From NCBI GenBank assembly GCA_025362495.1, contig JANYGI010000062.1:1-64000 (forward strand): 64,000 nucleotides of DNA. The letters are read 5' to 3'. The position numbers were made by a program, and so were the translations under genes. This DNA comes from Byssovorax sp. (GTDB taxonomy: Bacteria > Myxococcota_A > Polyangia > Polyangiales > Polyangiaceae). Positions 45,602 to 53,929 of the stretch are shown here, in pieces. The notes beneath the pieces are model-generated. The model saw nothing but the letters and a program-made list of their open reading frames with translations, searched no databases and was not told where the DNA came from. The stretch's first letter is position 1. Each line of letters opens with the position of its first letter.

Positions 45602-47707
45602 GTGTTTCCGGTGGAGCCCATCCCCGAACGGATCGGGGCATACCGCGTCCTCCGCCGCCTCGAGGCGCCGGGGCCCGCGGAGACGTTCCTCGGCCGCGTC
45701 GAGGGGCCGCGGGGGTTCGCGCGCGACTGCGTCCTCAAGCGGATGAAGAACACCATCGAGGGCAACGAGCGCCTCGCGGAGGAGCTGGCGCGCGAGGCGG
45801 CCATCTGCGGCCGGATCAACCACCCGGCGATCCTGCGGATGATCGACTTCTTCGAGGACGCCGGGCAGCTCGTGCTCGCGCTCGAGTACATCGATGGAAC
45901 GGCGCTCGATCAGCTGCTCGATCACCTCGCCGAGCGACGGCTCAAGCTCGGCGACGCCGCGGCGTTCTACATCGGTCACCGCATCGCCGGCGCCCTCGCG
46001 CACGCCCACGCGTTCACCGACGATCAGGGCGTGCCGACGCCGATCATCCACCGCAACCTCCACCCCAGCAACGTGGTGATCGGCGCCGACGGCGACGTCC
46101 GCCTCACGGGGTTCGGTGTCGGCAAGATCCTGGGGCGCACGCCCGACACGGCGATCGGCACGATCAAGGGCACCCCCGGCTACATGGCGCCCGAGCAAGC
46201 GCGCGGCGAGCCGGTGACGGCCAAGGCCGACACCTACGGCATGGGCCTGCTGCTCTGGTCGCTGCTGACGGGCTTGAAGCCGCCCCAGGACGGGACCTGG
46301 CCGGCGAAGATCGGCACGCTCCGCAAGGATCTGCCGCGGGAGATCGCCGCCGTGATCGACGCGGCGCTCGACCGCTTCCCGGGCACGCGGCGGATCACCT
46401 GCAGCGAGATCGAGCGCTGGCTCGGCAAGGTCGCGAGCGACGACAAGGGGAAGCGCGAGCTCAAAGAGCAGATGGCGACGCTCGCCGACGAGCTGTCGAC
46501 CGAGGACATCGAGGCGGAGCCCGAGGTCGCCGTGATGCCTCCCGTCGCGCCCGCGGCGCCGCCTGCGAACCCGTTTCAAGGCGTGCGCTTCGGGCCGCCC
46601 GCGCCCGTCGACGTGACGATCAACGCGGCGCCGGCGCCCGCGGCGAAGGGCCGAGGCGACTGGCGACAATCGCTGCCCGACGTCGACAACCTCGACGAGC
46701 TGATCGACTCGGTGCGCTCGCCGGATCGCCCGCGCCTGTCGGAGCCCACGCTCGCGGCGGGCCGCGCGTACCCGCCGGCGCCGCCGCTCCCGACGCCGAT
46801 CGCCGCGGCGGTGCTCCCGCGCGCCGCCGCGCCGATCGCCGTGACGCCGCCGATCGCCGCAGCGCGGCCGATCGCGCCCGCGCCGCCGATCACGCCGGCG
46901 CCGCCGATCGCCCTGGAAGCGCGCGCCACACCGGCGCCGACGACGCGGATCACGCCGGTGTCGTTCGGCGAGATCGCGCCGAGCCCCGCGGCCACGCCGC
47001 AGCCTCCTCCCGCCGCGCCGGTCATGGTGGCGGCGAGCGTCGCCGTCGTCGCGGCACCCGCGCCGGCCCCCGAGGTCGTGACGTCCGCGCCGGTGTTCGG
47101 ATCGCCGCCGGTGTTCTCGCCCGGGCCGCCGCCGGTCGCGCCGGCGCGGCCGCGCGCCGTGTCGCTGCCCGACGGCGTGCCCGCGCCTCCGCGCCCGCGC
47201 GCGCCGTCGCCGTCGCTGCTGGCGGCGGGTCGACGCACGCTGGGCACGGGCGACACGATCGCCGTCTCGGCGCTCACCGCGACCATCGTCGTCGTCCTCG
47301 CGTTCTTGCTCCGCGAGCGCCCGCCCGCGCCGCGCGCCACGAGCTCGGCCGACGCCGCGAGCTCGGCGGCGATCCCGGTCGCGCTCGGGCCCTCGCTCCC
47401 CGCGCCCACCGCGAGCGCGGCGGTCACGCCGGCGCCCCCCAGCACGGCGAACCTGCCCGCGGGGTTCGGCTACCTCACCGTCGTCTCGCCGGCCGCGGCC
47501 CACGTGTACATCTCGGGCAAGCGCCTCGGCCCCGCGAACGAGGCCCTCGAGGTCCGCTGCGGCCGCTGGTTCGTCCGCCTCGCTGCCCCGCGCGAGGGCC
47601 GCTACCCCGAGTGGGTCAGCCGCGGCGAGACGGTCGACGTCGGCTGCCAGACCGCCACGAAGATCGAGATCCTCCCCGCCCCGCAGGGCGGCGCCGGCAA
47701 GCCGTGA
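45602..47707 (+). CDS. Predicted pseudokinase with membrane helix and PEGA-like domain
   Basis: The 701-residue protein starts with GTG 45602. The kinase fold is recognisable at about 12-285 (VLKRM with the ATP-binding Lys, PGYMAPEQARGEPVTAKADT), but both catalytic aspartates are replaced: HRN (Asn152) instead of HRD, and TGFG (Gly170) instead of DFG. The glycine loop is also degenerate (LEAPGPAETFLG). A long Pro/Ala-rich segment (about 310-550) leads to one membrane helix (about 555-577) and a PEGA-like module near 620-690 (GYLTVVSPAAAHVYISGKRL). It is best read as a signalling scaffold or inactive partner of the kinases nearby. Confidence 0.85.
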   Translation: MFPVEPIPERIGAYRVLRRLEAPGPAETFLGRVEGPRGFARDCVLKRMKNTIEGNERLAEELAREAAICGRINHPAILRMIDFFEDAGQLVLALEYIDGTALDQLLDHLAERRLKLGDAAAFYIGHRIAGALAHAHAFTDDQGVPTPIIHRNLHPSNVVIGADGDVRLTGFGVGKILGRTPDTAIGTIKGTPGYMAPEQARGEPVTAKADTYGMGLLLWSLLTGLKPPQDGTWPAKIGTLRKDLPREIAAVIDAALDRFPGTRRITCSEIERWLGKVASDDKGKRELKEQMATLADELSTEDIEAEPEVAVMPPVAPAAPPANPFQGVRFGPPAPVDVTINAAPAPAAKGRGDWRQSLPDVDNLDELIDSVRSPDRPRLSEPTLAAGRAYPPAPPLPTPIAAAVLPRAAAPIAVTPPIAAARPIAPAPPITPAPPIALEARATPAPTTRITPVSFGEIAPSPAATPQPPPAAPVMVAASVAVVAAPAPAPEVVTSAPVFGSPPVFSPGPPPVAPARPRAVSLPDGVPAPPRPRAPSPSLLAAGRRTLGTGDTIAVSALTATIVVVLAFLLRERPPAPRATSSADAASSAAIPVALGPSLPAPTASAAVTPAPPSTANLPAGFGYLTVVSPAAAHVYISGKRLGPANEALEVRCGRWFVRLAAPREGRYPEWVSRGETVDVGCQTATKIEILPAPQGGAGKP

Positions 47708-47713
47708 GCGCGC

Positions 47714-47745
47714 GCCCGATCCGTTTGAGCTCAAACGAATCGGGC
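47714..47745. terminator. 32-bp palindrome at a convergent gene end
   Basis: GCCCGATCCGTTTGAG and CTCAAACGAATCGGGC pair at 15 of 16 positions, making a loop-less palindrome 7 bp after the pseudokinase stop and 10 bp before the stop of the opposite gene. The core CGTTTGAGCTCAAACG is a perfect 16-bp palindrome, related to the elements at 39000-39060. Confidence 0.6.
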
Positions 47746-47755
47746 CGCGGCGCCG

Positions 47756-48319
47756 TCAGCCGCCGAAGAGCAGGATGGCCCGCGCCTTGGCGAAACGCGC
47801 CGTGACGCCGACGAGGCCGGGCCGCGCCGCGAGATCGTCGAGCACCGCCAGCGTCTGATCGCGCGAGAGCGCATGGGCCGGGAGCCGCAGGCGGCGCAAG
47901 GCGTCGAGCACCGCCTCGTCGGCCCGCTCTTGCCCGACGGTGCTCGCGAGCAGCCCCACGAGCTCGCCGACGAGCAGCGATCGCGTGATGCTCTTCAGCG
48001 ACGACGGCGGCGGATCCTCGCTCGACATCGGCGGGACGACGCTCGCGCGCCCGCTCGGCGGCGCCGACGGGGGCCCGATGAGCTCCATGCGCGAGCGGGC
48101 AAAGCGCGCGGTGACGCCGACCATGCCGGACGCCTTCGCGAGCTCCGAGAGCAGCGCCGAGGCCTGCGTGGGCGAGATGACGACGGCCGGGAGCCCGAGC
48201 CGCAGCGCCGTCGTGTTGACGACCTCGGCGCTCTTTTCCCACCCCAGGGTCGCGGCGAGCATCTCGACCAGCGACCGGATCGTGATCGTGTCTCCGCGCG
48301 TCGGCGCCGTGGAGGCCAC
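47756..48319 (-). CDS. Duplicated-domain protein downstream of the FIST gene
   Basis: The 187-residue protein consists of two similar ~65-residue helical units: from ITIRSLVEMLAATLGWEKSA to GVTARFARSRMEL, and from LLVGELVGLLASTVGQERAD to GVTARFAKARAIL. The GVTARFA(K/R)(S/A)R motif ends each copy. It begins four bases after the FIST stop, so it is in one operon. The family was not recognised. The protein of 49962-50297 has a weakly similar single unit. Confidence 0.55.
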   Translation of the reverse strand: MASTAPTRGDTITIRSLVEMLAATLGWEKSAEVVNTTALRLGLPAVVISPTQASALLSELAKASGMVGVTARFARSRMELIGPPSAPPSGRASVVPPMSSEDPPPSSLKSITRSLLVGELVGLLASTVGQERADEAVLDALRRLRLPAHALSRDQTLAVLDDLAARPGLVGVTARFAKARAILLFGG

Positions 48320-48323
48320 CCGC

Positions 48324-49499
48324 TCACCCCTCCGGGAACGCCAGCACCACGCTGGTCGTGTTGTGGAAGCCGCTCATGTCGCCGACGTCGAGCGCGATCT
48401 CGCCGTAGGTCTCGAAGCCGGCGAGGACCGCGCCGCCGAGCTCCTCCGACATGCCGCGCACCGCGCGACCGAAGTCGTCGTTCAGGATCAGGTTCCGGCA
48501 GATGCAATCGAACACCAGCGCGCCCGCGGCCTTGCGCCCGCCGAGCTGCGCGAGCGCGCGCCGCGCGGCCTCGCGGGCGCTCTCGATCTGCCGCTCCGGC
48601 AGGCTCTCCGTGATGCGGAAGACCGTCCCCTCGGGCACGCCGCACGCGAAGTTGATCGACGTCCCCGTGCGCGACAGCGGCGCGCGGATCTTGAGATCGT
48701 TCCCGGCCGCCAGGCCCGCCTCGTAGCGGAGCAGGTACGCGCCCTCGTCTTCCTTCGCGGGCGGCTCGATCCCCGCCGACTCCGCCGCCGCCCTCGTCTG
48801 CGCGAGCCACCACGGCCACGCGGGCTCGCCCTCGATGGTGTGCACCACGTTGCCCTCGGCCTGCGTCACGCGGAACGGCGGCGAGATCGGCCGGTGCCCG
48901 TGGCAGACGCCGACGCCGAGCGGCGCGCGCGAGAACAGCAGCGCGATCACCGCGGCGTCCGGCGCCGCGAGGCCGCCCGCGGCCACATGCGTCACGCTCA
49001 TCTGCAGATCGTCGCCCGCCGCGCCGCCCGCGAGCGGCACGTTCGGCCCGAGCGCCGAGGACGCGAGCAGCGTCGTCTCCTCGCCGTTCCCGGCCATCGG
49101 ATCGAGCAGCAGGATCGCCGTGCAGCACGGGTAGCCGGCGACCTCGCGCGGCAGGCCCTCGAGCGCCGCCATCACGGCCCGCTCGGGATCGGCCTTCAGC
49201 CCCCGACCGATGCCGGCGAACACGCGGTAGTCGCCCGCGAGAGCGAAGAGGACCGCGGCGCCCTTCTCATCGCCTTGCTCGGTGAACTCCCCGGCCGTCG
49301 ACGCCCCGATCCGGATCGCGTCGGGGAACTCGCGCCCGAGCGCGGCGAACACTTCGTCGAGGGGCTGCTGCGTCGACGCGAACGCCGCCAGCATCACCGG
49401 CGCGCTCCCGCCGAGGCGCTCGCGCACCTCGCTGCAGAGCTGCGCCGTCGCCTCCTTCGCCGCACCTCGCGCCAGGGCAGTCGCAATCTTGGTCGGCAT
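48324..49499 (-). CDS. FIST domain sensor protein
   Basis: ATG 49499 gives 391 residues with no membrane segment. FIST_N (about 10-190) has the FPDAIRIGASTAGEFTEQ and GNGEETTLLASSALG segments; FIST_C (about 210-380) has GVPEGTVFRITESLPE, ALVFDCICRNLIL and a terminal FHNTTSVVLAFPEG. FIST proteins bind small ligands, possibly amino acids, and link to signal transduction. The small duplicated-domain gene behind it is probably its partner. There is no kinase, GGDEF or methyl-accepting domain attached. Confidence 0.88.
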   Translation of the reverse strand: MPTKIATALARGAAKEATAQLCSEVRERLGGSAPVMLAAFASTQQPLDEVFAALGREFPDAIRIGASTAGEFTEQGDEKGAAVLFALAGDYRVFAGIGRGLKADPERAVMAALEGLPREVAGYPCCTAILLLDPMAGNGEETTLLASSALGPNVPLAGGAAGDDLQMSVTHVAAGGLAAPDAAVIALLFSRAPLGVGVCHGHRPISPPFRVTQAEGNVVHTIEGEPAWPWWLAQTRAAAESAGIEPPAKEDEGAYLLRYEAGLAAGNDLKIRAPLSRTGTSINFACGVPEGTVFRITESLPERQIESAREAARRALAQLGGRKAAGALVFDCICRNLILNDDFGRAVRGMSEELGGAVLAGFETYGEIALDVGDMSGFHNTTSVVLAFPEG

Positions 49500-49961
49500 C
49501 CGATCTCCTCGCCGCGAAATCTCGACGCGCAGCAAACCGCGAGAATGCGGGGGTCCGCTCGGCGTGGCAACGAGCAAATGGCGCGTTCTCGCGCGAGCGT
49601 GGCCGCGATGACATGCGGCGGCGGAGGCGCGCGAGGCCCGAGCGAGCGAGCGAGCGGCGCAGGGCCACCCATCCCGATAGCCGCGCTCGTCGACGAGCAG
49701 AGTGTCAATCTCATGACGGTTCCCGGGGAGCGGCGGCCAGCATGAGCCTTCATTTTACGGCGCAAAAAGGACTGATTCCGTCCGGGATGCGATTCGCCCG
49801 GTTACCTACTCCAATTCACTTCTGCGCAAGATCAGGCCAGCTCTCCTCCCAATTCCTCGGTGCCTCTCGATCGTGCTGGCTCAGACTGGGTATCACGTGC
49901 ACCATGCGCCGCCGTTCGCCCCGCGAATTCGCCCCACGACCCACCGAAGACACGGCCTTCC
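49500..49961. other. Divergent intergenic region
   Basis: This 462-bp gap lies between the minus-strand FIST gene and a plus-strand small gene. Bases 49740-49830 are relatively A/T-rich and could hold promoters for both, but no consensus or repeat was identified. Confidence 0.35.
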
Positions 49962-50297
49962 ATGACCGCATCCAACGACGAAACCGCAGGACCCAAAGGC
50001 ACCACGCCCGAGGCTCCGCGCCCGCCGAGCGGCGACGGCGAGACGATACCGACGATCCGCCACGCAGGGGCGCTCGTGCCCTTCATCTACGAGCGCCTGC
50101 GCAAGGCCCTAGGCACCGCCAAGGGGGCCGAGATCATGCGCCAGGTCCTGGTCGGCTTCGCCAGCCGCCCGGTCGAGACCGCGCAGGATCTCCTCGATTT
50201 TGCGGAGCGTTTGATCCGCCTGGGCAAGCTCACGCAGCCCGTGGGGCGCTCGCTCAAGGTCGACGCCATCCTCCGCGGGGCCACCGAGCACCGCTGA
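49962..50297 (+). CDS. Unrecognised 111-residue protein
   Basis: ATG 49962 gives a small soluble protein with a Pro/Gly-rich first 30 residues and a helical remainder (PFIYERLRKALGTAKGAEIM, VETAQDLLDFAERLIRLGK). The spacing LGxxKxAE and FAxxLIxxGKLxxxVGRSLK recalls each unit of the duplicated-domain protein at 47756-48319, suggesting a distant single-copy relative. Its stop codon directly abuts the stop of the exopolyphosphatase gene on the other strand. Confidence 0.5.
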   Translation: MTASNDETAGPKGTTPEAPRPPSGDGETIPTIRHAGALVPFIYERLRKALGTAKGAEIMRQVLVGFASRPVETAQDLLDFAERLIRLGKLTQPVGRSLKVDAILRGATEHR

Positions 50298-51914
50298 TCA
50301 CGTCGAGGTGAGCGGCGCGCTCCGCACCGAGCGAGCCGGCCCGCCCTCGAAGCGCACGTCGAGCCCGAATGCGTCCTTGAGCATCCCGGCCTTGGCGAGG
50401 ACGGTCCACTCCTCCAGCGCGCGATCGCCCGATCCCTGCACGTCGAGCAGCAGCACCTCGCCCTCCACGCGCGCGCTCACGTCGGTCACCTTGCCGCGGT
50501 GCTCGCGATCGAGGGCGTCGGCGACGCGGAGGATCGCCGCCATCGATTTCACCTTGCCGCGATCTTCCCGCGGCAGCGCGCGGAAGTTGTCGTGGTCGAG
50601 CTGCGGCGCGCTCTTGCGGTGGTAGCGCGCCACGTTGGCCACGATCGCCCGCTCGGGCGGCGTCATCCCCAGCAGATCGCTGTTGGCGATGAGATAGAAG
50701 CTGTGCTTGTGGTGCCCTTCGTACCGCACGTAGTCGCCCACGTCGTGGAGCAGCGCGGCCGCGTGGAGCAGGATCCGATCGCGCGGGCCGAGGCGGTGGT
50801 GCGGCTGGAGCTCGTCGAACAGCTTGACCCCGAGGCGACCGACGAGGACCCCGTGCGCCTCGTCGAACTGGTAGCGGCGACCGAGCCGCAAGCAGGCGTC
50901 CGTCAGCGCGAGCGCCTCGCCGCGAAAATCCTGAGGGACGAAATGCGCGCGCGCCAGATCGACGAGCACGCCCTCCTTCAGGCCCACGCCGGGCGCGGCG
51001 ATCGAAGTCAAACCGAAGGCGTCGGCGAGGCGACAGAGCACGCTCGCGGCGGGCACGATGGTGTCGGCGCGATCGAGGCGCAGGCCCCACGTCGCCACGC
51101 GCTCGTCGACGCTCTTGTCGCAGAACCGATCGAGGAGCCGCTTCATCGCGGGCACGTCGATCGCGCGTCCGACCGGGAACGCGCTGGGCACCGGGCAGAG
51201 ATCGGCGAGCGTCTCGATGTTGCCGCCGGTGCCGACGAGCTGCTCCACCGCGCCGCCCGTGAGCTCGTTGATCTCGGGGATCGCCTCGACGAACACGCGA
51301 TCGATGTACTCGTCGAGGAGGTTCCGGTGCGCGGCGTCGATCGGGCCGCGCCCTTCGAGGAAGGCCTCGATCAGGCGCACCGTCCCCACGGGGAGCGATC
51401 GCGCGAAGACCGCCGTCGCCGCGCGCGGGCCGTCGGGTGAGCCGCGCAGCAGCGTGATCTCGGTCGAGCCGCCGCCGATGTCGATCAGCACGGCGTTGCG
51501 CCCCGCGAGCTGCCCGCGCTCGGCCACCGCGAGCTGCACGAGGCGCGCCTCTTCGACGCCCTCGATCACCTCGACGTGCACGCCGGCCTCGCGCTCCGCG
51601 CGCTCGACGAACACGTCGCCGTTGCTGGCCTCGCGCGCCGCGCTCGTGGCCACGGCGCGGTAGCGATCGACCTTGGCGCCGTCCATCGCGACGCGGAAAC
51701 GCCGCAGCGCTTCGCAGGCCGCGCCGATCACCCCGGGCTCGAGCCGCCCCTTGGTGAACACGTCGTGCCCGAGGCGAACGGGCGCCCGATCGACGAGGAT
51801 GTCGCGGAACGGCGTGAACCGCGGCCCGTCGGGGCCGATCACCGGCGGATCGACCTCGACGATGCGCAGACGGATGGCATTGGATCCGATGTCAATCGCC
51901 GCGACGCGCGCCAT
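50298..51914 (-). CDS. ppx: Exopolyphosphatase Ppx/GppA family
   Basis: The 538-residue protein has an N-terminal ASKHA domain (AAIDIGSNAIRLRIVEV; ATSAAREASNGDVF; IDIGGGSTEITLL; VGTGGNIETLA) and a C-terminal HD-type phosphohydrolase-like domain (LLHDVGDYVRYEGHHKHSFYL). Members hydrolyse polyphosphate or guanosine pentaphosphate. Length is normal for the two-domain Ppx/GppA type. The Glu in IEGVEEARL matches the catalytic position of the family. It is convergent with the upstream small gene. Confidence 0.93.
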   Translation of the reverse strand: MARVAAIDIGSNAIRLRIVEVDPPVIGPDGPRFTPFRDILVDRAPVRLGHDVFTKGRLEPGVIGAACEALRRFRVAMDGAKVDRYRAVATSAAREASNGDVFVERAEREAGVHVEVIEGVEEARLVQLAVAERGQLAGRNAVLIDIGGGSTEITLLRGSPDGPRAATAVFARSLPVGTVRLIEAFLEGRGPIDAAHRNLLDEYIDRVFVEAIPEINELTGGAVEQLVGTGGNIETLADLCPVPSAFPVGRAIDVPAMKRLLDRFCDKSVDERVATWGLRLDRADTIVPAASVLCRLADAFGLTSIAAPGVGLKEGVLVDLARAHFVPQDFRGEALALTDACLRLGRRYQFDEAHGVLVGRLGVKLFDELQPHHRLGPRDRILLHAAALLHDVGDYVRYEGHHKHSFYLIANSDLLGMTPPERAIVANVARYHRKSAPQLDHDNFRALPREDRGKVKSMAAILRVADALDREHRGKVTDVSARVEGEVLLLDVQGSGDRALEEWTVLAKAGMLKDAFGLDVRFEGGPARSVRSAPLTST

Positions 51915-51964
51915 GGCCGGAGAAGTAGCGAAGCGCCGCGTCGTTGGCTACTCTCCCGACGGTC

Positions 51965-52489
51965 ATGCGCAGCCAGCAGGGAGTCAGCACAGGAAAATGG
52001 AGCGCCCTGGGCGCGGCCGCGCTCGCCGCGTTCGCGCTCTTCGGGTGCGGTCCGGGCGAGGCCAAGGCGCCCAACGCCATGCGCGCGCTCGACGAGCGGC
52101 GCGCCCTCGAGGTGATCCGTCAGGCCGTCAAGAACGAGGGCGTCGATCCCGCGGCGGGCCGCGACGCGAAGCTCACCGGCGGCACGAAGGACATCCACAT
52201 CGACATCGGCATCGCGGGAAAAGATTACGGCATCGCGTACATCAGCGCCGACGACGCGCAGAAGCTCGGCGACGCCATCCCTCACGCCAACAAGAAGGAC
52301 GAACGCCTCCGCCTCGTGCGCGCCGGCGACGACGGCGAGACGCGGATCGTGCTTCTTTACCAGGACAACTACCTCTACGACGATCTCTCGGGCGAGGGCC
52401 ACGAGCAGACGACGATCTCGTGCGAGCGAGCCCTGACGCGCGACGTCCAGGATTTCATCACCCACGCGCGCACGCAGAAGTACAGGTAG
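51965..52489 (+). CDS. Putative lipoprotein, unrecognised
   Basis: ATG 51965 (MRSQQGVST) gives 174 residues with a signal (ALGAAALAAFALFG) and lipobox Cys (FGCGPG). The mature protein has DERRALEVIRQAVKNEGVD and then strand-rich DIHIDIGIAGKDYGIAYIS, a charged central part and a VQDFITHAR helix. No known family was recognised. It is 4 bp upstream of a four-span membrane protein gene. Confidence 0.5.
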   Translation: MRSQQGVSTGKWSALGAAALAAFALFGCGPGEAKAPNAMRALDERRALEVIRQAVKNEGVDPAAGRDAKLTGGTKDIHIDIGIAGKDYGIAYISADDAQKLGDAIPHANKKDERLRLVRAGDDGETRIVLLYQDNYLYDDLSGEGHEQTTISCERALTRDVQDFITHARTQKYR

Positions 52490-52493
52490 CGCC

Positions 52494-53042
52494 ATGGCCG
52501 ATCCCGACAAACGTCGGCGCCGCGCGCGCGCCGCGCCGGTCGACGAGAACGACGACGACGAGGGGGAGAGCGAGCTCGAGAGCGTCGCCGAAGAGCCCGT
52601 CGCTCCCGCGGTGCTTCGCAAGGGCGAGCGCCTGCCCGACCTCGAAGAGAAGGCCCCACGCCAGGCGCTCCAGCTCGGCGGTGGCCTGCTTCTCATCGGC
52701 CTCGGCATCGTCGGCACCGGGCTCGGCGGCATGGGCGCCGTCGTCGCGCTCGTCGGGCTCGCCTCGATCATCTACGGCATCCACGCCTTCGGCCGGCTCG
52801 GCGGCGAAGACTTGACGCCCGCCTCGGTCGACGCCGTCGCGCGCTCGTCGAGCACGGTGCGCCTCGTCCTCGGCCTGGTGATCGCCGCCCTCGGGCTCAC
52901 GCTCACGATCGCGGCGTACAAGGGTCTCGCGCCCGACGGGAGCCTGGAGACCGCGGTGATCGCCTTCGTTGGTGGGGGGTTCCTCGCCCTCCGGGCCGCG
53001 ATGGCGCTCTCGCCCACGAAGAAGACGCGCCGACCTGCTTGA
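52494..53042 (+). CDS. Four-span membrane protein with acidic N-terminus
   Basis: The 182-residue product has a charged, Arg/Asp/Glu-rich first ~50 residues, then four hydrophobic helices (about 60-80, 80-98, 118-140, 150-168) and a short basic tail. The two helix pairs have Gly-rich packing (GGGLLLIGLGIVGTGLGGMG). No family recognised. It is 4 bp behind the lipoprotein gene and close to a 58-residue basic protein. Confidence 0.55.
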   Translation: MADPDKRRRRARAAPVDENDDDEGESELESVAEEPVAPAVLRKGERLPDLEEKAPRQALQLGGGLLLIGLGIVGTGLGGMGAVVALVGLASIIYGIHAFGRLGGEDLTPASVDAVARSSSTVRLVLGLVIAALGLTLTIAAYKGLAPDGSLETAVIAFVGGGFLALRAAMALSPTKKTRRPA

Positions 53043-53075
53043 ACTCCGGCGCCGTTTGGACCATCGTCCGCCGCC

Positions 53076-53252
53076 ATGAACCGCCCCTCCCGCAAGCTTG
53101 CCAACCTTCTCGCTAAGGTCGCGCGCAAAGAATCCATCAGCCTGAAGAAGCCCGGCAAGCGCACCAAGGCGTGGCGCAAGTTCGCCGCGGCCGCCGCCGT
53201 CACCATCGAGGCCCTCAAGAACGGCCCCGCGACCACCGACGCGCAGGCGTAG
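53076..53252 (+). CDS. 58-residue basic protein
   Basis: The frame ATG 53076 to TAG 53250-53252 encodes a Lys/Arg/Ala-rich peptide: SRKLANLLAKVARKES, then SLKKPGKRTKAWRKFA and a helical AAAAVTIEALKNG. About a quarter of residues are basic. It is short, ends directly before a strong hairpin and lies 34 bp behind the membrane-protein gene. The composition suggests nucleic-acid or ribosome association, but there is no family match. The start codon is not supported by a clear Shine-Dalgarno site. Confidence 0.5.
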   Translation: MNRPSRKLANLLAKVARKESISLKKPGKRTKAWRKFAAAAAVTIEALKNGPATTDAQA

Positions 53253-53259
53253 CGCCGTT

Positions 53260-53291
53260 GCTCGGGGGAGCGTCGACGCGCTCCCCCGAGC
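53260..53291. terminator. Strong hairpin after the basic-protein gene
   Basis: GCTCGGGGGAGCG and CGCTCCCCCGAGC pair perfectly over 13 bp around TCGACG, 8 bp after the stop. There is no T-run, but the stem is long and GC-rich. Confidence 0.7.
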
Positions 53292-53336
53292 GTCAATCTC
53301 GCGGTGCTCGCGCCGCGTCACCGTGGTCTCGCGCGC

Positions 53337-53843
53337 ATGACGCGTAGCTTTCGATCGCTCGGGCTTGTCGCGCTGGTCCTGGCCGTGGGCCTCGGCTGCG
53401 CAAAGCCCGGTCCCCCCGTCGAGCTCGCGAGCGCGAACGCGCTGCCGACCTCATCGGCACAAGCGCTCGGCCTGAAGGCGACCGGGATCGCCTGGACCAA
53501 CGCCGAGATCCGCGCCCACTACCTCGTGCTCGTCGCCGCGATCGGCCCGGCGAACGCCGCCTGGAAGCGCGACGATGTCCCCGCCGAAGAGCGCGCGCAC
53601 CGGGCCTTCCAGACGCGCCACGACGCCCGCGTCACCTGCCGCGCGATGATGAGCAGCCCCCGCGACGTCGCCTCCCTCGAGCAGCGCGACCAGGAAAAAT
53701 ACGGGCACCCCGACGGCCCGCGCTTCGAGGAGCTCGTCGAGCGCGAGAGGGCCCACGGCCTCACCGGCGACGCCGTGTTCGACGCCGTCGTCGAGAGCGC
53801 GCAGCGCACGAACAGCGCCGTGAATGAGATGTTTGGGCTATAG
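53337..53843 (+). CDS. Small lipoprotein, unrecognised
   Basis: ATG 53337 gives 168 residues with signal (SLGLVALVLAVG) and lipobox LGC (GLGCAKPG). The mature part is helical and charged (NAEIRAHYLVLVAAIG, AEERAHRAFQTRHDARV, REDxxRFEELVERERAHG-type stretches). The HDARVTCRAMM region contains the only internal Cys. No family recognised. Confidence 0.5.
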   Translation: MTRSFRSLGLVALVLAVGLGCAKPGPPVELASANALPTSSAQALGLKATGIAWTNAEIRAHYLVLVAAIGPANAAWKRDDVPAEERAHRAFQTRHDARVTCRAMMSSPRDVASLEQRDQEKYGHPDGPRFEELVERERAHGLTGDAVFDAVVESAQRTNSAVNEMFGL

Positions 53844-53929
53844 TCGTGCTTTCTTGGTGTCCAGAGCGGCGAGCGCCGACGCTTTTTCGGCCGAGGCCGC
53901 GCCGGACCCGCATCCTTAGAGGTATTCCG

